A stretch of DNA of 39,145 nt from Propionibacteriaceae bacterium. GTDB lineage: Bacteria > Actinomycetota > Actinomycetes > Propionibacteriales > Propionibacteriaceae. Under the pieces are notes generated by a model, which was not told the DNA's origin, did not search any database, and saw nothing but the letters and a program-made list of their open reading frames with translations. The translations under genes were made by a program, and so were the position numbers. The stretch spans positions 49,300 to 88,444 of the forward strand of contig JAPUEI010000095.1 in assembly GCA_027492675.1 (NCBI GenBank). The letters are read 5' to 3'. Below are positions 1 to 7,109 of this stretch, one piece after another (the stretch's first letter is position 1; each line of letters opens with the position of its first letter).

Positions 1-246
1 TGGGTGCTGCGCCGTACGAGGGGGTCGTCGTCTCCGGTGCGGTGTAGCCGCCGGTGGCCGGGGTGCCGTACGCGGGGGCGGCCGGGTCGGTGCCGTACGT
101 CGGCGCTGCGCCGTACGAGGGGGTCGTCGTCTCCGGTGCGGTGTAGCCGCCGGTCGCCGGGGTGCCGTACGCGGGGGCGGCCGGGTCGGTGCCATACGTG
201 GGCGCTGCGCCGTACGAGGGGGTCGTCGTCTCGGGGGCGGAGTAGC
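1..246 (-). repeat. 99-bp tandem repeat (33 codons) inside the left-edge gene
   Basis: The string GCGCCGTACGAG recurs at 9, 108 and 207, an exact 99-base period that keeps the reading frame. Neighbouring copies differ at only a few positions (for example GTACGT versus ATACGT near 194), while similarity fades beyond about 246. Near-identity at DNA level suggests recent duplication or slippage. The array continues past the left edge. Confidence 0.9.
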
Positions 247-472
247 CGGGAACGCTGGAAGCGGGGGAGGCCGCGGGGGCGTCGGGCGTGCCGTACGCCG
301 GGGTGGAGTACGTGGGGGCGCTGTAGGTGGGCGCCGAGTACGGGCTGGTTCCCTGCGTGTCGGGAGCGGTGTATCCGGGAGCCTGGGGCTCGGGGGCGGA
401 GGGCTGACCGTAGGGCGGCTGAGCCGGGGTCTCTGGCGTGCCTGCCGGGTCGTTCCAGTTCTGGTTGCTCAC
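1..472 (-). CDS. Pro/Tyr/Thr-rich repeat protein, N-terminal part (runs off the window)
   Basis: The minus strand is open from a GTG at 472 to the left edge, giving about 157 residues. A good ribosome site (GAGAGGA) lies 6 bases before the GTG. The protein begins VSNQNWNDP and is low-complexity, dominated by Pro, Tyr, Thr, Ala and Gly in YGTP, GYTAPE and PTYG patterns. Two full 33-residue tandem repeats and part of a third are visible. No membrane segment or enzymatic motif is in the visible part. In actinobacteria such disordered heads usually precede a small membrane domain (RDD, TM2, DUF4190 or similar), but that part lies outside the window, so the function is unknown. The gene is divergent from the DUF2752 gene across a 98-base gap. 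Confidence 0.75.
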   Translation of the reverse strand, partial: MSNQNWNDPAGTPETPAQPPYGQPSAPEPQAPGYTAPDTQGTSPYSAPTYSAPTYSTPAYGTPDAPAASPASSVPGYSAPETTTPSYGAAPTYGTDPAAPAYGTPATGGYTAPETTTPSYGAAPTYGTDPAAPAYGTPATGGYTAPETTTPSYGAAP

Positions 473-570
473 GTGAGATCCTCTCGAGGATGGTCGTGGC
501 ACCCCGTGTTCGTGGTCTTCCCGATGGGCTAGGGCCACGGTGCCAGTCATCGTTACTGTATTACATCGCC

Positions 571-981
571 ATGGTCACGAACGGGAACAACGAAGAGCCA
601 ATCTCTGCGCGGCAAGCCTTGATCCGCGTGGGCTCGACGGCTGCCGTCGGAGGTGCCATCGGTGGCTTCTATCTGGTGACCGGATGGGGGATCCCCTGTC
701 CGTTCCGCGCCGTCACGGGGTGGCTCTGCCCGTTCTGCGGCGGAACGCACCTCGCTGCCGCTCTTCTTCGTGGCGATGTCGTGAGCGCTTGGGGGGCGAA
801 TCCGCTGCTCCTGATCGTCGCGCTGATGGTCGGCGTTCGCACGGTGGGATGGCTCGTGGAGTACGTACGGACGCCGGCCGCTGCCTCGTTGCGCTGGCTC
901 CCAGTGACGTGGAGCAGGCAGTGGTTCGGCGTCGTCGCCGTGGTGTCGGTGGCTTACGTCCTGGTCCGCAACCTGGCCTGA
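571..981 (+). CDS. DUF2752 family small membrane protein
   Basis: A 136-residue protein with the DUF2752 layout: a first hydrophobic segment (about 20-40), then CPFCGGTH (Cys53, Cys56), a short amphipathic stretch with RGD, ANP (Asn77-Pro78) starting the second membrane segment (77-98), and a third near the C terminus (116-133). The family usually has CPxCGxTRA; here the Arg is His. Its function is not established; the paired cysteines suggest metal binding or redox at the membrane. The ATG at 571 is chosen because it opens the domain. The open frame continues upstream but overlaps the divergent gene. No clear Shine-Dalgarno is present; a TATTAC hexamer ends 6 bases before the ATG, so the message may be leaderless. 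Confidence 0.8.
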   Translation: MVTNGNNEEPISARQALIRVGSTAAVGGAIGGFYLVTGWGIPCPFRAVTGWLCPFCGGTHLAAALLRGDVVSAWGANPLLLIVALMVGVRTVGWLVEYVRTPAAASLRWLPVTWSRQWFGVVAVVSVAYVLVRNLA

Positions 982-1045
982 TCGGGCCCTCCGCGCGCCG
1001 TCGCGGAACGGAGCCGATTCGTCGCGACACGTCGATGCGGAAGCG

Positions 1046-1074
1046 TTGACTTGTGGTGTCCCACGAGGCAGAAT
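1046..1074 (+). promoter_or_regulatory. Probable nrdR-nrdJ promoter
   Basis: TTGACT at 1046-1051 and CAGAAT at 1069-1074 are separated by 17 bases, a plausible -35/-10 pair. The predicted start near 1081 falls inside the NrdR palindrome, which fits repression by NrdR. The 982-1196 gap otherwise holds only this control region. Confidence 0.5.
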
Positions 1075-1089
1075 CACTACATCTAGTGG
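1074..1089 (+). promoter_or_regulatory. NrdR box
   Basis: CACTACATCTAGTG (1075-1088) is a perfect inverted repeat CACTA-N4-TAGTG. It fits the published NrdR box consensus (acaCwAtATaTwGtgt) at the conserved C, A, T and G positions. NrdR boxes often come in pairs three helical turns apart. Here only a weaker half-like sequence (AGAGATGTAG, 1094-1103) follows, at a spacing that is not a whole number of turns, so only one strong box is claimed. Confidence 0.7.
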
Positions 1090-1105
1090 TTACAGAGATG
1101 TAGTT

Positions 1106-1168
1106 ATCCCAGGTGTAGCGGTCTTCATCCACAGGATGAGGCGTTTCATCCCCAGGACAATCCACAGG
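1106..1168 (+). promoter_or_regulatory. Four ATCCnCAGG-like repeats resembling DnaA boxes, nrdR leader
   Basis: ATCCCAGG (1106-1113), ATCCACAGG (1127-1135), ATCCCCAGG (1148-1156) and ATCCACAGG (1160-1168) occur in the same orientation. Three of the starts are 21 bases apart. The copy beginning at 1126, with its preceding TC, reads TCATCCACA, one mismatch from the DnaA box TTATCCACA; the others are weaker. DnaA control of ribonucleotide reductase is known in E. coli. Binding here is inferred. Confidence 0.35.
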
Positions 1169-1196
1169 CGCCCACCGACGAGGAGGAGATTCGACC

Positions 1197-1652
1197 GTGT
1201 ACTGCCCGTACTGCAAGCACACAGACTCACGTGTTCTCGACTCCCGTGTGTCGGAGGACGGCGGCAGCATCAGGCGTCGCCGGCAGTGCCCTTCGTGCGA
1301 ACGACGCTTCACCACGGTGGAGCAGACGCAGCTCGTGGTCGTGAAGCGTTCAGGGGTCGTCGAGCCGTTCGCCCGGGACAAGGTGATCGCCGGTGTTCGC
1401 AAGGCCTGCAAGGGCCGCCCGGTCACCGAGAATGACCTCGCCCGCCTGGGTCAGAAGGTCGAGGACTCGTTGCGAGCCTCGGGCCAGGCGGAGATCAACG
1501 CCGAGGACGTGGGGCTGGCGATCCTCCAGCCCCTGCGCGAGCTCGATGCGGTCGCTTACCTGCGGTTCGCGTCCGTCTATCGCCACTACGACTCGGTCGA
1601 CGACTTCGAGCAGGCCATCGCGGATCTCCGCGGCGGACTGCAGCCCGTCTGA
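1197..1652 (+). CDS. nrdR: Transcriptional repressor NrdR
   Basis: A 151-residue protein, the normal NrdR length. The N-terminal zinc ribbon is intact (Cys3, Cys6, Cys31, Cys34), with the family's RVLDSR and RRRRQCPSC motifs. Residues about 46-136 form the ATP-cone (KRSGVVEPF...RDK...VYRHY) that senses ATP/dATP. NrdR represses ribonucleotide reductase genes when dATP is high. The GTG start sits 8 bases after AGGAGGAG (1181-1188), a strong ribosome site, and gives the expected MYCPYC beginning. nrdJ follows after 68 bases, so NrdR probably controls its own operon through the box at 1074-1089. Confidence 0.97.
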   Translation: MYCPYCKHTDSRVLDSRVSEDGGSIRRRRQCPSCERRFTTVEQTQLVVVKRSGVVEPFARDKVIAGVRKACKGRPVTENDLARLGQKVEDSLRASGQAEINAEDVGLAILQPLRELDAVAYLRFASVYRHYDSVDDFEQAIADLRGGLQPV

Positions 1653-1668
1653 CCAGAAACTGTCAGAC
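1647..1668 (+). other. Perfect 7-bp stem-loop at the nrdR stop codon
   Basis: GTCTGAC (1647-1653) and GTCAGAC (1662-1668) are exact inverted copies around an 8-base loop. The hairpin contains the nrdR stop codon and has no T-run after it, so full termination is doubtful. It could set the nrdR to nrdJ ratio by attenuation or protect a processed nrdJ message. Confidence 0.4.
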
Positions 1669-1720
1669 CCCCAGACAACAATCACCCACGTACAGACACG
1701 GCAAGGATAGAGAGACGACC

Positions 1721-4561
1721 ATGACCGAGACGACCACCAAGTCGCGGGCCCGCAACAACAAGAGCGGCGGGCTCACCATCAACCGTGTCTTCACCACCGA
1801 AGGCGTGCATCCGTACGATGCGGTGACCTGGGAGCGGCGTGACGTGGTGCAGACGAACTGGAAGACCGGCGAGACGGTCTTCGAGCAGCGGGGCGTGGAG
1901 TTCCCCTCCAGCTGGAGCGTGAACGCGTCCACGATCGTCACGACGAAGTACTTCCGTGGCGCGCTCGACACCGAGGAGCGCGAGTCGAGCCTCAAGCAGC
2001 TGATCGACCGGGTCGTGAAGACGTACCGGAAGGCCGGTGAGGAGAACAGCTACTTCGCCACTCCCGCCGATGCCGATGTCTTTGAGCACGAGCTCACTCA
2101 CATGCTTCTGCACCAGGTGTTCTCGTTCAACTCTCCGGTGTGGTTCAACGTCGGCACGAGCAGCCCGCAGCAGGTGAGCGCATGCTTCATCCTGAGCGTC
2201 GACGACTCGATCGACTCGATCCTGAACTGGTACCGCGAGGAGGGCTTCATCTTCAAGGGCGGCTCCGGCGCGGGCCTCAACCTGTCGCGGATCCGCTCCA
2301 GCAAGGAGCTGCTGTCCAGCGGTGGTACGGCGTCGGGCCCGGTCTCGTTCATGCGCGGCGCCGACGCGTCGGCGGGAACCATCAAGTCGGGTGGCGCGAC
2401 GCGTCGTGCGGCGAAGATGGTTGTGCTGGACATCGACCACCCTGACATCGAGGAGTTCGTCGAGACCAAGGCGCGCGAGGAGAACAAGATCCGCGCGCTC
2501 CGCGACGCCGGGTTCGACATGGACCTGGGTGGCGCTGACATCACGAGCGTGCAGTACCAGAACGCCAACAACTCGGTCCGCGTGAACGATGAGTTCATGC
2601 GCGCGGTCGAGGAGGGCGCGGCGTTCGGCTTGCGCGCCCGGATGGACGGCCGCGTCATCAAGACCGTCGACGCGCGTGAGCTGTTCCGCAAGGTGGCGAA
2701 GGCCGCCTGGGAGTGCGCTGACCCGGGCATCCAGTACGACGACATGATCAACGCCTGGCACACCAACCCGGAGACGGGTCGGATCACGGCGTCGAACCCG
2801 TGCTCGGAGTACATGAGCCTCGACAACAGCTCCTGCAACCTGGCGTCGCTGAACCTCATGAAGTTCCTGCGCGACGACGACACGTTCGACACGCAGACGT
2901 TCGTGAAGGCGTGCGAGCTGGTCATCACGGCGATGGACATCTCGATCACGTTCGCCGACTTCCCGACCGAGAAGATCACCGAGACCACGAAGAACTTCCG
3001 CCAGCTGGGCATCGGCTATGCCAACCTCGGCGCCCTGCTCATGGCGATCGGTCTGGGGTACGACTCCGAGGCGGGCCGCTCGCTCGCCGCGGCGATCACG
3101 TCGGTGATGACGGCCACGGCCTACCGTCGGTCGGCCGAGCTCGCGGACGTCGTGGGCACCTACGCCGGTTACGCCCGCAACGCGGACGCCCACCAGCGGG
3201 TCATGCGCAAGCACCAGGCCGCGAACGACGAGCTCCGCACGACGAGCACTGGCATCGACGCCGACATCCACAAGGTCGCCACGCGCGAGTGGGACAAGGT
3301 CGTCAGCCTGGGGGCGAAGAACGGCTTCCGCAACGCGCAGGCGTCGCTGCTCGCGCCGACCGGCACGATCGGCTTCATGATGGACTGCGACACGACCGGC
3401 ATCGAGCCGGACTTCTCGCTGGTCAAGTTCAAGAAGCTCGTCGGCGGCGGCTCGATGCAGATCGTGAACAACACGGTCAGCCGCGCGTTGAAGAACCTGG
3501 GCTACACCGGGGAGACCATCGAGGCGATCGTCGAGTTCATCTCCGAGCGCGGTCACGTCGTGGGCGCTCCGGGTCTCAAGGAGGCCGACTACTCGGTGTT
3601 CGACTGCGCCATGGGCGAGCGCGCCATCAAGCCGATGGGCCACGTGCGGATGATGGCTGCAGTGCAGCCCTTCCTCTCGGGCGCGATCTCGAAGACGGTC
3701 AACCTGCCGGAGACGGCCACCGTCGAGGAGATCGAGGACGTCTACCTGCAGGGCTGGAAGCTCGGTCTCAAGGCGCTCGCCGTCTACCGCGACAACTGCA
3801 AGGTCGGTCAGCCGTTGAGCGACGGCAAGAAGAAGGCTGAGCCTGAGGCCGCCGTTCCGGCTCCCGAGGTGCGGGTCGAGTACAAGCCGCGCCGCAAGCG
3901 TCTGCCCAAGTCCCGCCGCAGCCAGACCACGTCGTTCTCCGTGGGTGGCGCCGAGGGCTACATGACCGCGTCGGTCTACGACGACGGCCGTCTGGGCGAG
4001 GTCTTCCTCAAGCTCGGCAAGCAGGGCTCGACCCTGGCCGGTGTCATGGACGCCTTCTCGATCGCGATCTCGATCGCGCTCCAGTACGGCGTGCCGCTGG
4101 AGACCTTCGTGCAGAAGCTGACGAACCTCAAGTTCGAGCCGGCGGGCATGACCGACGACTCCGACGTGCGGATCGCCCAGTCGGTGATGGACTACATCTT
4201 CCGTCGCCTCGCGCTGGACTACCTGCCGTACGACGAGCGCACCGAGCTCGGCATCTACACAGCGTCCGAGCGGGCCCGCTACGTGGCGACCGGTTCGTAC
4301 CTGTCGGAGGAGGACGAGGCCCAGCTGCTCGAGTCGGAGACGCTCCGCAACGACGACGGCGACAACGTCCTCGTCGACGGAGAGGGACCGCGTCAGCCGG
4401 CGCTCGTCGAGGTGGGCCCGCACACGAGCGCCGAGGTGCTTGAGTTGAGCTTCGGCCACGCCATTGACGCGCCCCTGTGCCTCACCTGCGGCACGAAGAT
4501 GCGCCCGGCCGGCAGCTGCTACGCCTGCGAGGGCTGCGGCTCGACCTCCGGTTGCAGCTGA
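1721..4561 (+). CDS. nrdJ: Vitamin B12-dependent (class II) ribonucleoside-diphosphate reductase
   Basis: A 946-residue protein of the long NrdJ type. It reduces ribonucleotides to deoxyribonucleotides in the cytoplasm using adenosylcobalamin, independently of oxygen. Visible motifs: Cys155 in the N-terminal cysteine region, glycine-rich GGSGAGLNLSRIRSS, the active-site NPCSEY loop (Asn359, Cys361, Glu363), PTGTIGFMMDCDTTGIEPD, a TSCPD-type domain after about residue 730, and a C-terminal tail rich in CxxC pairs that re-reduces the active site. The N terminus has no ATP-cone. The start is the ATG at 1721 behind a weak GAGAG ribosome site. No intein is seen. It is the only reductase in the window and is probably co-transcribed with nrdR and the following small gene. 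Confidence 0.97.
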   Translation: MTETTTKSRARNNKSGGLTINRVFTTEGVHPYDAVTWERRDVVQTNWKTGETVFEQRGVEFPSSWSVNASTIVTTKYFRGALDTEERESSLKQLIDRVVKTYRKAGEENSYFATPADADVFEHELTHMLLHQVFSFNSPVWFNVGTSSPQQVSACFILSVDDSIDSILNWYREEGFIFKGGSGAGLNLSRIRSSKELLSSGGTASGPVSFMRGADASAGTIKSGGATRRAAKMVVLDIDHPDIEEFVETKAREENKIRALRDAGFDMDLGGADITSVQYQNANNSVRVNDEFMRAVEEGAAFGLRARMDGRVIKTVDARELFRKVAKAAWECADPGIQYDDMINAWHTNPETGRITASNPCSEYMSLDNSSCNLASLNLMKFLRDDDTFDTQTFVKACELVITAMDISITFADFPTEKITETTKNFRQLGIGYANLGALLMAIGLGYDSEAGRSLAAAITSVMTATAYRRSAELADVVGTYAGYARNADAHQRVMRKHQAANDELRTTSTGIDADIHKVATREWDKVVSLGAKNGFRNAQASLLAPTGTIGFMMDCDTTGIEPDFSLVKFKKLVGGGSMQIVNNTVSRALKNLGYTGETIEAIVEFISERGHVVGAPGLKEADYSVFDCAMGERAIKPMGHVRMMAAVQPFLSGAISKTVNLPETATVEEIEDVYLQGWKLGLKALAVYRDNCKVGQPLSDGKKKAEPEAAVPAPEVRVEYKPRRKRLPKSRRSQTTSFSVGGAEGYMTASVYDDGRLGEVFLKLGKQGSTLAGVMDAFSIAISIALQYGVPLETFVQKLTNLKFEPAGMTDDSDVRIAQSVMDYIFRRLALDYLPYDERTELGIYTASERARYVATGSYLSEEDEAQLLESETLRNDDGDNVLVDGEGPRQPALVEVGPHTSAEVLELSFGHAIDAPLCLTCGTKMRPAGSCYACEGCGSTSGCS

Positions 4562-4678
4562 TGGAAGGTGGCACTTGAAGGGCAGGAAATTTCGCGATCG
4601 AAACGACTGCCACACCAGCAATCATTCGTCCGAACCCGGGCGGGCATGACATTCGACGCCAACAGAGGAGGTGAGCAC

Positions 4679-4843
4679 ATGGCAAAGAACACAGGAGAGG
4701 GGTACCGGCGCGGAGAGGTCCGTAACCGGAGTCAGTTCCAGACCCCCAGCGGGGACTGGGCAAAGCGGAACACCGAGACTGGCGAGATTATGGACCAGAA
4801 GCAGGGCGGTGATCCGTTCAAGGGGGTCCGCAAGGAGAAGTAA
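4679..4843 (+). CDS. Conserved-looking 54-residue basic protein downstream of nrdJ
   Basis: The reading frame is 54 codons, preceded by one of the best ribosome sites in the window (GAGGAGGTGA, ending 4 bases before the ATG at 4679). The product is hydrophilic, rich in Lys, Arg and Gly, without a signal peptide, membrane segment or cysteine. It starts MAKNTGEGYRRG and ends DPFKGVRKEK. I recall small bacterial proteins of this pattern annotated only as hypothetical, but cannot name a family. It follows nrdJ by 117 bases on the same strand, ahead of a hairpin, so it may be the last gene of the nrdR operon. A nucleic-acid-associated role would suit the composition but is a guess. Confidence 0.8.
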   Translation: MAKNTGEGYRRGEVRNRSQFQTPSGDWAKRNTETGEIMDQKQGGDPFKGVRKEK

Positions 4844-4865
4844 GCCTGGCGGACGATGACCAGGC
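4844..4865. terminator. Hairpin between convergent genes
   Basis: GCCTGG (4844-4849) pairs with CCAGGC (4860-4865) around a 10-base loop, exactly between the stop codons of the 54-residue gene and fumC, which converge. No T-run follows on either strand, so it is only terminator-like. Confidence 0.4.
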
Positions 4866-4870
4866 GATCA

Positions 4871-6292
4871 TCACAACTGACGGCTCCGGTCGCCCAGGGG
4901 AGTCCGGGGCGGCGGCATCGTCATTGAAGCGACGTCGAGGGCTGAGTCGAGTTGCAGCTCGGTGAGGATGCCGCGCTCGACGTAGCCGAGTTCAATCACG
5001 GTCTCGCGGATGGTCGTCCCGTCCGCGACGGCCTTCTTGGCGACCTTGGCTGCCTCCTCGTAGCCGATGATCCGGTTGAGCGGGGTGACGATGCTGGGCG
5101 ACGACTCGGCGTACCGTCGCATCCTCCCCGAGTCCGCCGTGATGCCATCGACGCAGCGGGTCGCGAGCAGGGCGGACGACGAGGCCAGGAGCCGGATGGA
5201 ACCCAGCAGGTTCTGGGCGATGACGGGCATCATGACGTTGAGCTCAAAGCTCCCCGCCGCCCCGGCCCAGGCCACCGTGGCGTCGTTGCCCACCACCTGC
5301 GCGCACACCATGAGCGTGGCCTCGCACATCACCGGGTTCACCTTGCCCGGCATGATGCTCGACCCGGGCTGCAGGTCGGGCAGGTGGATCTCCGCCAGTC
5401 CGGTCATCGGCCCGCTCGACATCCAGCGCAGGTCGTTGCAGATCTTCGTGAGCCCGACGGCGACCGTACGGAGCACGCCGCTCAGCTCGACGAGCGAGTC
5501 TCGCGTGGCCTGGGCCTCGAAGTGGTTGCGGGCCTCCGTGAACGGCTGCCTGGTCACCTCCGCGAGCCGTGCGATGACGGCCGAGGCGAAACCGGGCGGC
5601 GTGTTGATGCCCGTACCGACCGCGGTCCCGCCGAGCGGCAGCTCCCGAACCCGGGGGAGTACGGACTCGAGCCGCTCCACGGCGTACGCCACCGTGGCCG
5701 CGTAGCCGCCGAACTCCTGCCCGAGCGTGACTGGGGTGGCGTCCATGAGGTGCGTACGTCCCGACTTCACCAGGGGTGCGAACTCCTCCGCCTTCCGGGC
5801 CAGGCTGCCGCGAAGCACCTCGAGACTCGGAAGGAGATCCTCGGTGACGGCCAGTGCGGCGGCGACGTGGATGGCCGTCGGAAAGACGTCGTTGCTCGAC
5901 TGACTGGCGTTCACATGGTCGTTGGGGTGCACCTCGACGCCGGCGAGCCCCGCCAGGGTGGCGATGACCTCGTTGGCGTTCATGTTCGACGAGGTGCCTG
6001 ACCCGGTCTGGAACGTGTCGACCGGGAACGCGTCGAGGTGGTCACCCGCGGCTACCTCGGCTGCTGCCACCTCGATGGCCTGCGCCTGCGCATCGGTCAG
6101 CACGCCGAGATCCGCGTTCACCCTGGCGGCGGCAGCCTTGACCATGCCGAGCGCTCGTACAAGCCTGGGTTCGATCGGCTGCCCGCTGATCGGAAAGTTC
6201 TGTACAGCCCTCTGCGTCTGGGCCCGCCAGAGGGCCTCGCGGGGCACCTCGACATCGCCCATGGAGTCGTGCTCGATCCGTACGTCCGTCAT
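4871..6292 (-). CDS. fumC: Class II fumarate hydratase
   Basis: A 473-residue protein of the fumarase/aspartase superfamily, interconverting fumarate and malate in the citric acid cycle. The superfamily signature [11 protein letters not shown] is intact. Other FumC hallmarks are [45 protein letters not shown] and [12 protein letters not shown]. The [10 protein letters not shown] and C-terminal sequence favour fumarase over aspartase, although substrate cannot be proven by reading. The ATG at 6292 starts 6 bases after a TAGCCT hexamer, so the transcript is probably leaderless. It shares a 43-base divergent promoter region with the Nudix-like gene. Confidence 0.94.
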   Translation of the reverse strand: MTDVRIEHDSMGDVEVPREALWRAQTQRAVQNFPISGQPIEPRLVRALGMVKAAAARVNADLGVLTDAQAQAIEVAAAEVAAGDHLDAFPVDTFQTGSGTSSNMNANEVIATLAGLAGVEVHPNDHVNASQSSNDVFPTAIHVAAALAVTEDLLPSLEVLRGSLARKAEEFAPLVKSGRTHLMDATPVTLGQEFGGYAATVAYAVERLESVLPRVRELPLGGTAVGTGINTPPGFASAVIARLAEVTRQPFTEARNHFEAQATRDSLVELSGVLRTVAVGLTKICNDLRWMSSGPMTGLAEIHLPDLQPGSSIMPGKVNPVMCEATLMVCAQVVGNDATVAWAGAAGSFELNVMMPVIAQNLLGSIRLLASSSALLATRCVDGITADSGRMRRYAESSPSIVTPLNRIIGYEEAAKVAKKAVADGTTIRETVIELGYVERGILTELQLDSALDVASMTMPPPRTPLGDRSRQL

Positions 6293-6298
6293 CTGCCA

Positions 6299-6304
6299 AG
6301 GCTA
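6299..6304 (-). promoter_or_regulatory. -10 element of leaderless fumC
   Basis: Read on the minus strand, TAGCCT ends 6 bases before the fumC ATG. No ribosome site fits between. The same hexamer at the same distance precedes the genes at 12907 and 21970. Confidence 0.5.
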
Positions 6305-6322
6305 GCCACCGTCTCAGAGCCG

Positions 6323-6328
6323 TACGAT
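6323..6328 (+). promoter_or_regulatory. -10 element of the leaderless Nudix-like gene
   Basis: TACGAT ends 7 bases before the ATG at 6336. It and the divergent fumC hexamer (6299-6304) are only 18 bases apart, so the two promoters must share -35 DNA. Confidence 0.45.
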
Positions 6329-6335
6329 CAGGCGC

Positions 6336-7109
6336 ATGGAGGACTCGGAGAGGCACGTAGCCGTGGTCGTCGCCCTCGATCCGCAAGGACGGCTGCTCGT
6401 CCAGCGCAGCACTCGTTCGGTGCCCACGGCGGAGTTCACCGACTCGTGGCCGCACGAGGTGGCCGCCGACCTGTTGGGGGCGCTGCTCGGTATCGACGTC
6501 GCCCGAGGCCGGATGGCGGCGACTCACGTCGATCTGGGAGACGAGCTGTTGGCGCACTACCTGTGGGTCAAGGTGCGCAGCGACGAGATGGCACAGCTGG
6601 CCGCAGGCGTGGACGATGCGATCGTCTGGCTGGCGGCCGACGAGGTGGCTGCCGATCCGTCAGCAGTCGCGGAGGGGCCGGCTCGGAGCGAGGCGCTACG
6701 GCTCGCGTTCGGGTGGACCGACGTGCCGCACGCCAAGTCGGCGATTCCTCCCAAGCTCGATCCGACGGCTATCGACTGGGGTGATCGGGAGGTGCGGGCG
6801 GCCGCCCTTGCCGCCCTGACCGACGACGAGTTCGACCTCGTGACCGGGCTGCTCGGTGCGTGGGAGGTGACGGTCGGTGGGGGAGAGGACGGGCGGTTCC
6901 TCCTGACTGCCGACGGTCCTGACGGCATGCGAACGGCCCTGGCCTCGGAGCCCGGCGATGAGGACGTCGACCTTCGAGTGGGAGGGCAGATGGTGACGGT
7001 TCCCGGCCTGTACGCGCTGTCTCGCACCGACGTCGACAAGGCCGTGGAATCACTGCTGACCGTCGACATCGACGAGTGGTGGGAGTCGGAGGACGGGCTC
7101 TTGCCATGA
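6336..7109 (+). CDS. Uncharacterised two-part protein with a Nudix-like N-terminal half lacking the Nudix box
   Basis: A 257-residue soluble protein. Residues about 8-110 (VAVVVALDPQGRLLVQRST, then SWPHEVAADLLGALLGI, HYLWVKV and a loop followed by IVWLAADEV) follow the order of Nudix hydrolase strands. The catalytic Nudix box (GX5EX7REUXEEXGU) is missing: no RE-x2-EE pair occurs. If related, it is an inactive binding version. Residues 150-257 are acidic and match no family I recognise. It overlaps the histidine kinase gene by 4 bases (ATGA), so it is translated with it, suggesting a role in the same signalling unit. The start is a leaderless ATG. The function is unknown and the fold assignment tentative. 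Confidence 0.75.
   Translation: MEDSERHVAVVVALDPQGRLLVQRSTRSVPTAEFTDSWPHEVAADLLGALLGIDVARGRMAATHVDLGDELLAHYLWVKVRSDEMAQLAAGVDDAIVWLAADEVAADPSAVAEGPARSEALRLAFGWTDVPHAKSAIPPKLDPTAIDWGDREVRAAALAALTDDEFDLVTGLLGAWEVTVGGGEDGRFLLTADGPDGMRTALASEPGDEDVDLRVGGQMVTVPGLYALSRTDVDKAVESLLTVDIDEWWESEDGLLP

Noticed and set aside
1..250. Repeat array as a possible CRISPR
   Set aside because: The 99-base units are contiguous, in frame and lack unique spacers.
4..570. Upstream extension of the DUF2752 protein to position 4
   Set aside because: The extra 189 residues are the reverse of the minus-strand repeat gene and do not belong to the family.
1653..1720. Cobalamin riboswitch controlling nrdJ
   Set aside because: The nrdR-nrdJ gap is only 68 bases and lacks the conserved B12-box pattern; the nrdR leader shows none either.
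1682..4621. A 979-codon open frame on the minus strand across nrdJ
   Set aside because: It mirrors the nrdJ codons, is filled with Arg, Val, Leu and His as expected from reversed GC-rich codons, and shows no domain. nrdJ is unmistakable on the other strand.
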